Below are positions 43,963 to 52,311 of a stretch of DNA of 64,000 nucleotides, piece by piece. This stretch comes from an uncultured Mollicutes bacterium (GTDB lineage: Bacteria; Bacillota_I; Bacilli_A; RFN20; CAG-826). Location of the stretch: NCBI GenBank assembly GCA_900545015.1, contig UQXJ01000001.1:49056-113055 (forward strand). The letters are read 5' to 3'. A model generated the notes under the pieces. It was not told where the DNA came from and did no database searches. It was given only the letters and a program-made list of their open reading frames with translations. The position numbers and the translations under genes are program-made. Each line of letters opens with the position of its first letter. Position 1 is the first letter of the stretch.

Positions 43963-44590
43963 CTTTATCTATATCTTTGTCTTTGTTAGATTCTTCACTA
44001 TTAACTTTAATTTGTTCCATTACTTTAATATTGTGTTCTCTTTGTGCTTTTTGCTCTTTCACTTCAACAATAATAAAGTAAATAATTAATAAGAATATTC
44101 CAACAACTAAACAGCTATCAGCGATATTGAAGATTCCAAATCCCTTCCACCATGATTGAATTGATATAAAATCAATAACTCCACGTGAATAGAAGAATGT
44201 TCTATCAATAAGATTTCCAATATCACCGCCTAATATTAATGCTAAAGAAATTCCATACAAAGTATCAATTTCTTTCTCTTTTTTAATTAAATAAACGATA
44301 TATCCAATAAGGAATATAGCAACAGCCCAAGAAATTATTGTGAGTAAAATTCTGCTCCATTCTGCTCCATCACCCATTCCCCAAGCTGCGCCTTTATTTA
44401 AAGTTAGCGTAAATTCTATGAAATGAGGGATGAATGCTACTGGAACCCCCATTTCAAGAAAATTTAATGCTACATATTTTGTAATTTGATCGATAGCTAT
44501 CGCTAAAACAAAAATTACGCAAAAATAAATTAAGAACTTAGTATATTTTTTAATTTTTACAAGCCAAGCGCCTTTTTGCATCTCTCGCAT
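43952..44590 (-). CDS. lspA: lipoprotein signal peptidase
   Basis: A 212-residue membrane aspartyl protease that removes lipoprotein signal peptides. Four transmembrane segments (about 15-40, 75-95, 100-125 and 155-180). Signature motifs: DQITKYVA, LTLNKGAAWGM (N-x-G-x-A), GGDIGNLIDR (first catalytic Asp) and FNIADSCLVVG (second). The N-terminus and C-terminal charged tail (about 185-212) are longer than in Bacillus. The start is uncertain: the ATG used overlaps ileS by 34 bases, and a second ATG lies three codons in. Substrates in this window include the binding lipoprotein at 7 kb and the 1346-residue lipoprotein. Confidence 0.92.
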   Translation of the reverse strand: MREMQKGAWLVKIKKYTKFLIYFCVIFVLAIAIDQITKYVALNFLEMGVPVAFIPHFIEFTLTLNKGAAWGMGDGAEWSRILLTIISWAVAIFLIGYIVYLIKKEKEIDTLYGISLALILGGDIGNLIDRTFFYSRGVIDFISIQSWWKGFGIFNIADSCLVVGIFLLIIYFIIVEVKEQKAQREHNIKVMEQIKVNSEESNKDKDIDKDGK

Positions 44591-47307
44591 AAATGTGTTC
44601 CTTCAACTTCAGTTACTTCTTCTTTATCGAAATAATTCCAGCATCTATCGCATTTAACGCCATCATCTTTAATGACTTTTACAAAAGTTACTTTTCCTTC
44701 AACTTCAGTTAAAGTATCATCAAAAACAACCTTGCTTACAATAAATAATCTCTTTAATTCAATGTTAGAGAATTTTTCAACAGCTTTCTTAACATCTTCA
44801 TCTTTAATCTTTAAAACTACTGTTGCTTCTAAAGAATCACCAAAAATTCCGTTCTTTCTACAATCTTCAAGTGATTTTAAAACATCATCTCTTAATAATT
44901 TAATGTTCTTATAGTCTTTGAGAGTTGTTTTTTCTGAATATTCATTAGTTTTCTTTGGATATTCATAGTACATTACGTTTTCTTCACTCTTTAATGGATA
45001 GTTTTGATTAACTTCATCCATTGTGAAAGGAATAATTGGGTTTAATAATCTCATTAAATCAAAGCAAACTTTATTTAATACAGTTTGTACTTGTAATCTA
45101 CGTTTACTTGTCTTTTCTTCACAATATAAGATGTCTTTTGTGATATCTAAATAGAAGCTGCTTAAATCATCGCTCATAAACTTAAGAATTTCAGATGTAG
45201 CATTAATAAAGTTATATTGATTCATATTATCAACAACTTTATTTTTAACTTCTTCTAATCTAGCTAAAATAAATTCATCAATTGGTTCAAATTCGGTTTG
45301 AATGTCTTCTTTTTTAAATCTATCATCAACACTTCCGTTTGATAAATTACCTAAGATAAATCTAAATGTATTTCTAATTTTACGATATTGATCGCTAATT
45401 GTTTTAATTATGTTTTCAGAAATTCTTACATCTTGTTGATAATCAGTTAATGCTGCCCAAAGACGTAATACATCGCTACCATAAACATTGATAATTTTTA
45501 ATGGATCTAGTCCATTTCCTTTTGATTTTGACATCTTTTCCCAATGTTCATCCATAACGAAGCCATGGCTTAAGCATTGTTTATAAGGTGCATTCCCAGT
45601 TACCGCCAAAGAAACTATTAAGCTTGAGTTAAACCAACCACGATATTGGTCACTTCCTTCTAAATATAAATCAGCGGGGAATTTTAATCCTCTTTCTCTT
45701 AAAACACCATTCCAGCTTGAACCACTATCAAACCAAACATCCATAATGTCTTTTTCTTTTCTAAAAATTCCATTTGGTGAGTGTTCGTTCTTATACCCTT
45801 CTGGTAAAAGTTCTTTTTCATCTAATTTATACCAAATTGATGAGCCATTCTTTCTTACAAGTTCTTCAATATGATCAAATACTTCTTTTTCAATAATTGG
45901 AGTTCCATCTTCACAATAAATAATTGGAATTGGTACACCCCAAACTCTTTGACGTGAAATACACCAGTCAGCTCTATCTTTAATCATATTGACCATTCTA
46001 TTTTCACCCCAAGCTGGTGACCATTTAATGCCATGAATTGCTTCAATTAACTTTTCTCTAATTGGTTCAATTGAGCAGAACCATTGTGGAGTAGCCCTAA
46101 AAATAACTGGTTTGTGTGTTCTCCAGTCATGAGGATAACTATGGACAATGTCTTCTTCTTTTAATAAGTGACCATTTTCTTCTAATATTTTTAAAACTTC
46201 AAGGTTTGCATCTTCATAGAATAAGCCAGCAAGTCTAGGCCCACATTCTTCCATCATCTTGCCGTGTTCATCAACTGGACAATATGGTTTTATTCCATAT
46301 TTTAAGCAGACATTATAGTCATCTGCACCGTGTCCAGGAGCAATATGAACAATACCGGTACCTGAATCACTTGTAACATAATCACCATTAATAACTAATG
46401 ATTCTCTATCAATAAATGGATGTTTGCATGTGATAAATTCAAGTTCTTTTCCCGTAAATGATTTTAATAATTCACATTTAGTTAATCCTAATTTCTCTTT
46501 TAATGAATTTTCTAATTCTTTTAAGAAAACTAATTTACCAAAATTTGTATCATATTCACCATATTCAAATTCTGGGTGAGCGCAAAGTGCTAAGTTAGCA
46601 GGTAAAGTCCAAGGTGTAGTTGTCCAAATTAAGAATTTAGCATCATTATCGACAACGCCTTTCCCATCAACAACATCAAAGCTAACAAAAATTGTATAAG
46701 CTTTTACATCTTTATATTCAATTTCAGCTTCTGCAAGAGCACTTTCACTACTTGGTGACCAATAAACAGGCTTTAATCCTTTATAAATTAAGCCATTTAA
46801 TGCCATTGTTGAAAAACATGCAATTTCACGAGCTTCAAATTCTGGTAATAAAGTTAAATATGGATGTTCATAATCGCCTAAAATACCAAGTCTCTTAATA
46901 TCTGCTTTTTGCCTTTCAACTTGCGTATAAGCATATTCTTTACATTTTTCTCTGAAGTCAAAAATAGGTGTTGTTTTTCTATTAACTCCACTTTTTGTAA
47001 CCATGTTTTCAATTGGTAAACCATGTGTGTCCCAACCAAAAATAAATGTAGTTTTATATCCGTCCATGTTTTTAAAACGAATAACAAAATCTTTTAAAAC
47101 ACGATTAAGCATATGTCCACAATGCATTGCACCATTCGCGTATGGTGGACCATCATGTAACATAAAATCTAAATCTTTATGTTCGTTCATTTTTTGATAT
47201 ACTTCATTTTTTTGCCATTTTTCAACGAGTACTGGTTCTTTTTTAGCAAGATTGCCTCTCATTTCAAAATTTGTTGCTGGCATTAATAAACTATGTTTTA
47301 CATCCAT
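44557..47307 (-). CDS. ileS: isoleucyl-tRNA synthetase
   Basis: A 916-residue class I synthetase of the bacterial type. HIGH-like motif in PPYANGAMHCGHMLNRV, CP1 editing domain with TTTPWTLPANLA and GTGIVHIAPGHGADDY, WCISRQRVWGVPIP, KMSKS in KMSKSKGNGLDP, anticodon domain, and a C-terminal zinc finger CDRCWNYFDKEEV...CERCKKAL. Ribosome site AAAGGAGA. It is controlled by a T-box leader immediately upstream and starts the ileS-lspA-rluD operon. Confidence 0.97.
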   Translation of the reverse strand: MDVKHSLLMPATNFEMRGNLAKKEPVLVEKWQKNEVYQKMNEHKDLDFMLHDGPPYANGAMHCGHMLNRVLKDFVIRFKNMDGYKTTFIFGWDTHGLPIENMVTKSGVNRKTTPIFDFREKCKEYAYTQVERQKADIKRLGILGDYEHPYLTLLPEFEAREIACFSTMALNGLIYKGLKPVYWSPSSESALAEAEIEYKDVKAYTIFVSFDVVDGKGVVDNDAKFLIWTTTPWTLPANLALCAHPEFEYGEYDTNFGKLVFLKELENSLKEKLGLTKCELLKSFTGKELEFITCKHPFIDRESLVINGDYVTSDSGTGIVHIAPGHGADDYNVCLKYGIKPYCPVDEHGKMMEECGPRLAGLFYEDANLEVLKILEENGHLLKEEDIVHSYPHDWRTHKPVIFRATPQWFCSIEPIREKLIEAIHGIKWSPAWGENRMVNMIKDRADWCISRQRVWGVPIPIIYCEDGTPIIEKEVFDHIEELVRKNGSSIWYKLDEKELLPEGYKNEHSPNGIFRKEKDIMDVWFDSGSSWNGVLRERGLKFPADLYLEGSDQYRGWFNSSLIVSLAVTGNAPYKQCLSHGFVMDEHWEKMSKSKGNGLDPLKIINVYGSDVLRLWAALTDYQQDVRISENIIKTISDQYRKIRNTFRFILGNLSNGSVDDRFKKEDIQTEFEPIDEFILARLEEVKNKVVDNMNQYNFINATSEILKFMSDDLSSFYLDITKDILYCEEKTSKRRLQVQTVLNKVCFDLMRLLNPIIPFTMDEVNQNYPLKSEENVMYYEYPKKTNEYSEKTTLKDYKNIKLLRDDVLKSLEDCRKNGIFGDSLEATVVLKIKDEDVKKAVEKFSNIELKRLFIVSKVVFDDTLTEVEGKVTFVKVIKDDGVKCDRCWNYFDKEEVTEVEGTHLCERCKKALGL

Positions 47308-47527
47308 AACTTTGTCTCCTTTAATAAAAAAATCCTTAGAAATAAATCTAAGGACGTAATATACGCGGTACCACCTTAGTTACTAAATAAAAATTTAGTC
47401 ACTCATAGTATTGTAATTAACGAAAGTGATACCTATTAGAATCATTTATATTGCCTTTCACCATACGCAACTCGCTTTTAATAACCTAATTCCAAAGACT
47501 TGTCTTTCGCCACATATAATAATTTAA
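47308..47527 (-). promoter_or_regulatory. T-box riboswitch leader of ileS (Ile specifier AUC)
   Basis: The T-box sequence AAGGTGGTACCGCG is at 47364-47377 (minus). A terminator hairpin follows: TCCTTAGA arms at 47333-47340 and 47347-47354 with a T-run. The Stem I base is likely GCGAAAG with CTTTCG, and the triplet just before the 3' side (complement of 47428-47430) is ATC, an Ile codon, matching the downstream gene. Uncharged tRNA-Ile would favour the antiterminator. Confidence 0.93.
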
Positions 47528-47540
47528 TTTTTTATAAATT

Positions 47541-48686
47541 TCAATTATCTTTCAAGAAATCAGGGATAATAGAGTCTTCATCAAGCGTATTATCCTTCTT
47601 TTCTTCTTGAGGTTTTAATAAATCTTTATTAAATAATGGTTGTGAATCCATTTGTGTTGGTCTTTGATTGAAGAAACTATTTGCATCACTTTTTTGAGGA
47701 GCTGCTGTTTTTGCGAAAATTGTATCATTTGTGAAATGCGATGCAATAATTGAAAGCATAATTTCATCACTTAATTGATCATTGATTGATACACCAAACT
47801 TCAAATCAAGTTGTCCACCACTATTTTCAATAATTTTATCAACAGTATCTTGGCATTCGTAAAGTGAAACACTTGGGCCACACGTAATATGACAAATAGC
47901 TCTTCTTGCACCATTAATTGATTGTTCAATTAAAGGACAATTTAAAGCAGTTAAAGCAGCATCTTCACTTCTTTTTTCTCCACTTCCTGTTCCAAAGCCG
48001 ATTAAAGCAATTCCACTATCCTTTAAAACATTTCTAACATCAGCAAAATCAAGATTAATTACAGCTGGTCTTAAAATTAAATCTGTAATAGTTTTAACTG
48101 AATCTGCTAAAACCTTATCAGCATCTCCAAATGCTTTTCCGATTGGCAAGTTTCCTGAATTCATTAACAACTTATCGTTGCTTACAACAATCATACTATC
48201 AACATTTTGTTTAAGTTCATTAAGACCATCGATTGAATAATTAGTTCTTCTATTGCCTTCAAATGTAAATGGTCTTGTAACAATAGCAACTGTTAAGCAA
48301 CCTTCTTCTTTAGCGTATTTAGCAATGACTGGAGCAGCGCCTGTACCAGTTCCACCACCCATACCTGCAGCAATAAAAACCATGTTTGCGCCTTTAACAA
48401 TTTCACGCATTTCTTTTTCACTTGCTTCAGCAGCAGCTTTTCCAACGCTAGGATCTCCACCAGCACCAAGTCCATTAGTAATTGATTCGCCTAAAACTAC
48501 TCTATGAGGTGCTTTTGATAAAGATAAAGCTTGCTTATCAGTATTTGCAACATAGAAATCGACGAACTTAATTTCATCTTCAATCATACGGTTTACAGCA
48601 TTATTTCCTGCGCCGCCAACGCCTATTACAATAATTTTTGCAACAGGCTCAAAATTATCTAATGTATCTTCATTCATGTTTGTCAC
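47541..48686 (-). CDS. ftsZ: cell division protein FtsZ
   Basis: A 381-residue tubulin-like GTPase forming the division ring. GTP-binding region with VIGVGGAGNNAVNRM, tubulin signature AGMGGGTGTGAAPVIAKYA, TRPFTFEGNRR and the T7 loop NLDFADVRNVL. The C-terminal linker is Gln/Lys rich and the last residues IPDFLKDN match the conserved tail that binds FtsA. It follows ftsA by seven bases. Full length. Confidence 0.97.
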   Translation of the reverse strand: MTNMNEDTLDNFEPVAKIIVIGVGGAGNNAVNRMIEDEIKFVDFYVANTDKQALSLSKAPHRVVLGESITNGLGAGGDPSVGKAAAEASEKEMREIVKGANMVFIAAGMGGGTGTGAAPVIAKYAKEEGCLTVAIVTRPFTFEGNRRTNYSIDGLNELKQNVDSMIVVSNDKLLMNSGNLPIGKAFGDADKVLADSVKTITDLILRPAVINLDFADVRNVLKDSGIALIGFGTGSGEKRSEDAALTALNCPLIEQSINGARRAICHITCGPSVSLYECQDTVDKIIENSGGQLDLKFGVSINDQLSDEIMLSIIASHFTNDTIFAKTAAPQKSDANSFFNQRPTQMDSQPLFNKDLLKPQEEKKDNTLDEDSIIPDFLKDN

Positions 48687-48693
48687 CTCGAGA

Positions 48694-49935
48694 TTATAGC
48701 TCGTCCTTTAATTCATCATATTTATCTTGTTTTTTATATGTTTCTTCTCTTTTTACTGATGCCACTTGAAGTTTATTTTCATCTTCTAATGCGCCCCTAT
48801 AAGAACTAGACATATAAATAGCACTTATACAGTTAATAAATTCAGATTCTCTACATGCAACGACAGGTAATACTATCTTTTCATATGGATTTGTAGGAAA
48901 TACTTTAAGCATATAATCCTTTAATCCATTTAAATCAGCACCATTTCCCATCATTACAATTGGTATGGTTTTCTTAAATTCATCATTACCATTTAAAATA
49001 TTCGATAATGATCCATTAAAATATCCAATCCATGTCTTAAAGAAATTGTATATAACATTCATTAAATCATCTTTCGTGAATTTTCTTCCATCTTTTGACT
49101 CCACTATATAAGGATTATAAGCAGTTTTTCTTATGTCAATTCCATAAGTATTAACCAATTTTTCAGCCACTTCTTTATCTATATTAAGTTGATCAACTAT
49201 CATTTCAATCATGTCATCAATTCCTAAACTGAAAAAATTACTCGAATAGATTCGTCCTTGTCCAATTAAAGATAAGGATGTAGTTTTATAAGAAAAATCG
49301 ACAAGAATATATGTTGGATATTTAAAATTTGAATTTTTAAGTAAGATTTCAACTCCAACAGGAGCTATCACTTCTCTTTTGACCTTAAAATTCGCTCTAT
49401 TACAAGCATTTTTCATATCTGAAACCATCTTTTTAGGCAACGTAAAAACATCAGCATCAATAGTTACTGTTTGTGATGATTCGTTTAAAGGTGGTTTTGT
49501 ATAAGTTATATTGTTATCTGTAATAAATTTGTTTGGGATAATATCGATTAATTCATCATTTAAATTTGGTAGTTTCTCTTTTTTAACAAGAGCTAGGGCA
49601 TTAGAAATATCAATTTTATCAATCTTAGAAATGTTACTTACTGTATTAGTTGATTTTATGGAGTTATACACTTGCAAACCATAAGGAGGTAATACTAAAG
49701 TAATTTCATTTACATTAATTTTTAATTTATGATCATTTTCAACTGATTCTACAATATTTAATTTTGATAAATCATCACTAAGTGATCCGATATCAAAAAT
49801 GTCCCCATCTTTAAAAGGGACACTAAGAGGTCTTTTGGTCTTATAAAGGATATCTACCTTATTTTCAAGTACATAACCTACTACTAATTTATAATATCTG
49901 TTAGATATTTCTAAAGCTGCAATTTGTTTTACCAT
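48694..49935 (-). CDS. ftsA: cell division protein FtsA
   Basis: A 413-residue actin-like protein that anchors FtsZ to the membrane. Start QIAALEISNRYYKLVVGYVL is the phosphate-1 strand; ILVDFSYKTTSLSLIGQGRIYSS is the phosphate-2 region, with the binding Ser/Thr; VMMGNGADLNGL is the adenosine motif. The C-terminal residues are charged with little obvious amphipathic helix. Sequence is diverged from Bacillus FtsA, common in wall-less lineages. Position before ftsZ is decisive. Confidence 0.88.
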   Translation of the reverse strand: MVKQIAALEISNRYYKLVVGYVLENKVDILYKTKRPLSVPFKDGDIFDIGSLSDDLSKLNIVESVENDHKLKINVNEITLVLPPYGLQVYNSIKSTNTVSNISKIDKIDISNALALVKKEKLPNLNDELIDIIPNKFITDNNITYTKPPLNESSQTVTIDADVFTLPKKMVSDMKNACNRANFKVKREVIAPVGVEILLKNSNFKYPTYILVDFSYKTTSLSLIGQGRIYSSNFFSLGIDDMIEMIVDQLNIDKEVAEKLVNTYGIDIRKTAYNPYIVESKDGRKFTKDDLMNVIYNFFKTWIGYFNGSLSNILNGNDEFKKTIPIVMMGNGADLNGLKDYMLKVFPTNPYEKIVLPVVACRESEFINCISAIYMSSSYRGALEDENKLQVASVKREETYKKQDKYDELKDEL

Positions 49936-49989
49936 ATAAATAATTATAATCTAGAAAATATCTACTTACAATCGGAATTCTTACTTTTT

Positions 49990-50049
49990 TAGTAATTTCT
50001 CGGTATGTTTCTAGTAGATAATTAGTAGATAATTAGTACATTTTTAGTA
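49990..50049 (+). repeat. 11-bp-phased TAGTA array (5 perfect + 1 degenerate units)
   Basis: In strict 11-bp register on the plus strand: TAGTA (49990), CGGTA (50001), TAGTA (50012), TAGTA (50023), TAGTA (50034), TAGTA (50045). It fills the gap between ftsA and the 73-residue membrane protein gene inside the division cluster and ends four bases before the stop codon of the latter. Confidence 0.88.
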
Positions 50050-50052
50050 TAT

Positions 50053-50274
50053 TTAAAAAGTTAAGTAAGCTTTTAATACTTCTTTTTCTTTATTATCCTC
50101 TTTATTTTCTTCCTTTTTTGAATCTTGTGCTTCTTGATTTCTTATAGTTGCAGCAACTGAAACAGGAATAGCAACTAATACTGATGCACCAATAAAAATT
50201 GAAAAACAAATACCGATTTTCTTGAAATAATAGTAGACTGCTTTGTGATGATATTTAACTAATTTGTCTTCCAT
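50053..50274 (-). CDS. small single-span membrane protein in the ftsL position
   Basis: A 73-residue protein: a basic N-terminus with KYHHKAVYYYFKK, one transmembrane helix (about 20-43), and a 30-residue external or cytosolic Glu/Lys-rich tail. It lies between rsmH and ftsA, where Bacillota carry ftsL and then penicillin-binding and mur genes. It has the topology of FtsL but too short a tail for the usual leucine-zipper coil. Ribosome site GGGGAGA. It may be a reduced divisome scaffold or unrelated. Confidence 0.75.
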   Translation of the reverse strand: MEDKLVKYHHKAVYYYFKKIGICFSIFIGASVLVAIPVSVAATIRNQEAQDSKKEENKEDNKEKEVLKAYLTF

Positions 50275-50292
50275 AATTTTCTCCCCTTTTAA

Positions 50293-51237
50293 TTATTTTA
50301 TTCTTTCAAGGATTCTAAGTTTTGCACTTTTACTACGACGATTCTCTTCTATTTCACTCTCTGACGGTACAATAACCTTTCTATTGATTTCTTTAAAGTC
50401 AGGAGTTTTTATATCACTAGGTTTTATATAATCGTTTAATCTATTGCCTTCAATTACGCTATATTTTCTAAATGTTTTTTTAACAATTTTGTCTTCTAAA
50501 CTTTGGAAAGTAATTACTGCAATTCTACCACCTATTTTGAGCTTCTTTATAGCTCCCTCTAGTCCTTCCGTTAACGCATTCATTTCATCATTAACTTCAA
50601 TTCTTAACGCCTGAAATATTTGTTTAGCAGGATGACCAATAGTAAGTAGTTCTTTTTTAGGCTTGCTAGATTTAATAATATCTACAAGTTCTAGTGTCGT
50701 TGTTATCTCTTTTTCTTGACGACATTTGACGATATTTTTGGCAATGTTATAAGAATATTTATCTTCGCCATATTCCTTAAAAACTCGAAGTAACTCATCA
50801 AACGAATAATTATTAATGATATATTTAGCTGTAAGTTTTGATTTTTGATTCATTCTCATGTCTAATTCGGCATCCTTGTTATATGAGAAGCCTCTATAAT
50901 CTTCATCGAATTGTGGTGATGATACTCCTAAATCGAATAGGAATCCGTCCACTTCTTCGATATGTAATGAATTTAAATCTTCATATACATTTCTAAAATT
51001 ATCATTAACAATTTTAAATTGCTTTCCAGTTTGTTCGAGAACCTTTGTTGAATACTCAATTGCTTCTGAATCTTGATCAAAACCTATTAACAAGCCTTTT
51101 TCATCGAGCCTTTTTGCTATTTCGCTAGAATGGCCTGCTCTTCCGAGAGTCATGTCTACATAAATACCATCAGGTTTAATATTTAATCCTTCAAGAGTTT
51201 CATTGAGTAAAACTGGTATGTGATAATTACTCTTCAT
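50293..51237 (-). CDS. rsmH: 16S rRNA (cytosine1402-N4)-methyltransferase
   Basis: A 314-residue SAM-dependent methyltransferase (MraW). It starts HIPVLLNETLEGLNIKPDGIYVDMTLGRAGHS (SAM-binding loop), with GFDQDSEAI, FDLGVSSPQFDEDYRGFSY, and LTIGHPAKQIFQALRIEVNDEM. It methylates C1402 in the ribosomal decoding site. Its ATG overlaps the end of mraZ by 11 bases, the canonical mraZ-rsmH pair. Confidence 0.96.
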   Translation of the reverse strand: MKSNYHIPVLLNETLEGLNIKPDGIYVDMTLGRAGHSSEIAKRLDEKGLLIGFDQDSEAIEYSTKVLEQTGKQFKIVNDNFRNVYEDLNSLHIEEVDGFLFDLGVSSPQFDEDYRGFSYNKDAELDMRMNQKSKLTAKYIINNYSFDELLRVFKEYGEDKYSYNIAKNIVKCRQEKEITTTLELVDIIKSSKPKKELLTIGHPAKQIFQALRIEVNDEMNALTEGLEGAIKKLKIGGRIAVITFQSLEDKIVKKTFRKYSVIEGNRLNDYIKPSDIKTPDFKEINRKVIVPSESEIEENRRSKSAKLRILERIK

Positions 51238-51661
51238 TGCCGCTTAAAATACTTTCTGCATCTAATTCGAAACTTTCATCATGTTCTTCTTTATAAGAAT
51301 TCCACGAATCTAAATCCCAAACTTCAATGTGATCAATTTGTCCAAGAAGAATTACTTTTGACCCAATGTTGTACTCCTTAAGAGTTTTGACTGGTATAAG
51401 CATCCTTCCTTGTTTGTCTATCGTAAGTTCGACAACTGATGAAAGAAGTAATCTCATGTAACTACGATTAGTTTTCTTTTCGTATTTGAGATTTTGGATT
51501 TGTGATACGAATTTTTTAAATGATTCTTCAGTATACAAAGAAACGCAGCCTTCAAAACCTTTAATTAAATAAAGTTTTTCGCCTGCTTCGACTCTAAATT
51601 TGCTTGGTACTACCAATCTTCCTTTTTCGTCAATGTTGTATTCGTAACTTCCGAAAAACAT
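51227..51661 (-). CDS. mraZ: transcriptional regulator MraZ
   Basis: A 144-residue protein with two AbrB-like DNA-binding halves: MFFGSYEYNIDEKGRLVVPSKFR and the second IDKQGRMLIPVKTLKEYNIGSKVILLGQIDHIEVWD. MraZ forms a ring and binds direct repeats upstream of its own operon. ATG 51661 aligns with the family start and has GGGAG nine bases upstream; the alternative GTG would begin within the repeat boxes. It heads mraZ-rsmH-73aa-ftsA-ftsZ. Confidence 0.95.
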   Translation of the reverse strand: MFFGSYEYNIDEKGRLVVPSKFRVEAGEKLYLIKGFEGCVSLYTEESFKKFVSQIQNLKYEKKTNRSYMRLLLSSVVELTIDKQGRMLIPVKTLKEYNIGSKVILLGQIDHIEVWDLDSWNSYKEEHDESFELDAESILSGNEE

Positions 51662-51662
51662 T

Positions 51663-51688
51663 CCACTTTCTCCCACTTTCTTCCACTT
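51663..51688 (-). promoter_or_regulatory. MraZ box: three AAGTGG repeats, 10-bp period
   Basis: On the minus strand AAGTGG occurs three times, at 51683-51688, 51673-51678 and 51663-51668, exactly 10 bp apart, ending at the mraZ start codon. This matches the AAAGTG-type triple repeats known for mollicute MraZ. The ribosome site GGGAG is part of the middle box, so MraZ binding may affect both initiation and elongation near the start. Confidence 0.85.
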
Positions 51689-51694
51689 GCATAT

Positions 51695-51723
51695 ATTTTA
51701 GGCAATATTTTTATATTAAGCAA
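51695..51723 (-). promoter_or_regulatory. mraZ operon promoter
   Basis: On the minus strand: TTGCTT (51718-51723), 17-bp spacer, TAAAAT (51695-51700). The predicted start is about 51688, so the MraZ boxes occupy the first transcribed bases. Confidence 0.65.
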
Positions 51724-51773
51724 TGGTAAAAATGCAAAAAAGTCAACTTTTTTTGATATAAAAATAAAAAATA

Positions 51774-51795
51774 GGACTGCAATTTTATACAGTCC
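51774..51795 (-). terminator. Rho-independent terminator after yceD
   Basis: GGACTG (51774-51779) pairs with CAGTCC (51790-51795), loop of ten bases, followed on the minus strand by a T-rich run. It ends the pheS-pheT-yceD operon ahead of the mraZ promoter. Confidence 0.85.
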
Positions 51796-51825
51796 CATTC
51801 GTTATAATTTTTAAATTGAATATTT

Positions 51826-52311
51826 TTATAAATCTAAATCTTTTAAAACATCAAAAGGCGAAGTTTGGTCACCAGAATCTTCATTCAATTCATCTTCAGT
51901 TAATACCCTATAATTGTCTCCAGAAGGATATTTTTCTCCCTTTTTGTGCAATTTTATAGGCAAATTTGTGACTATCAGGCTATAGATATCCTCATTTAAA
52001 TCAATATAATCCTTGTCTTCAAAAAAGATATCTTCACTTTCTAATGCCTTATTGTTTGTATAATATAAAGTTTCGTTTACATTCATTATATAGTCAAATA
52101 GATCTCCAGAAATTGAACTATGAACCAATAGGTCAGCCTTAAAATTATATTTAACAATAATTACTTCATCAGCTCTTTCAGTTGTTACTGTACCAGTAAC
52201 AGAATTAATTTCTTCAATTGCTGATGAATGATTGTACTTTTTTAACGTTGATGAATTTTCATCAATATTAATTATTGTCTTTGCATCAACCTTGCTAAAA
52301 TCTAATCTCAC
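51826..52311 (-). CDS. yceD: DUF177 (YceD) family protein
   Basis: A 161-residue acidic protein. The C-terminal half carries the DUF177 signature: LPIKLHKKGEKYPSGDNYRVLTEDEL and a final FDVLKDL. YceD homologues are linked to 23S rRNA accumulation and usually precede rpmF (L32); here no rpmF follows, only a terminator. The start is a GTG overlapping the pheT TGA (GTGA), so it is the last gene of the pheS-pheT-yceD unit. TGA as stop here again excludes code 4. Confidence 0.82.
   Translation of the reverse strand: MRLDFSKVDAKTIINIDENSSTLKKYNHSSAIEEINSVTGTVTTERADEVIIVKYNFKADLLVHSSISGDLFDYIMNVNETLYYTNNKALESEDIFFEDKDYIDLNEDIYSLIVTNLPIKLHKKGEKYPSGDNYRVLTEDELNEDSGDQTSPFDVLKDLDL

Noticed and set aside
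49990..50049. Array as a replication origin element (DnaA-trio or DnaA boxes)
   Set aside because: DnaA-trios are contiguous 3-bp repeats next to DnaA boxes; here the step is 11 bp, no TTATCCACA-type boxes are nearby, and eight arrays are dispersed.
51662..51825. rpmF (L32) gene following yceD
   Set aside because: No zinc-ribbon or L32-like frame on either strand; only a terminator and the mraZ promoter are present.
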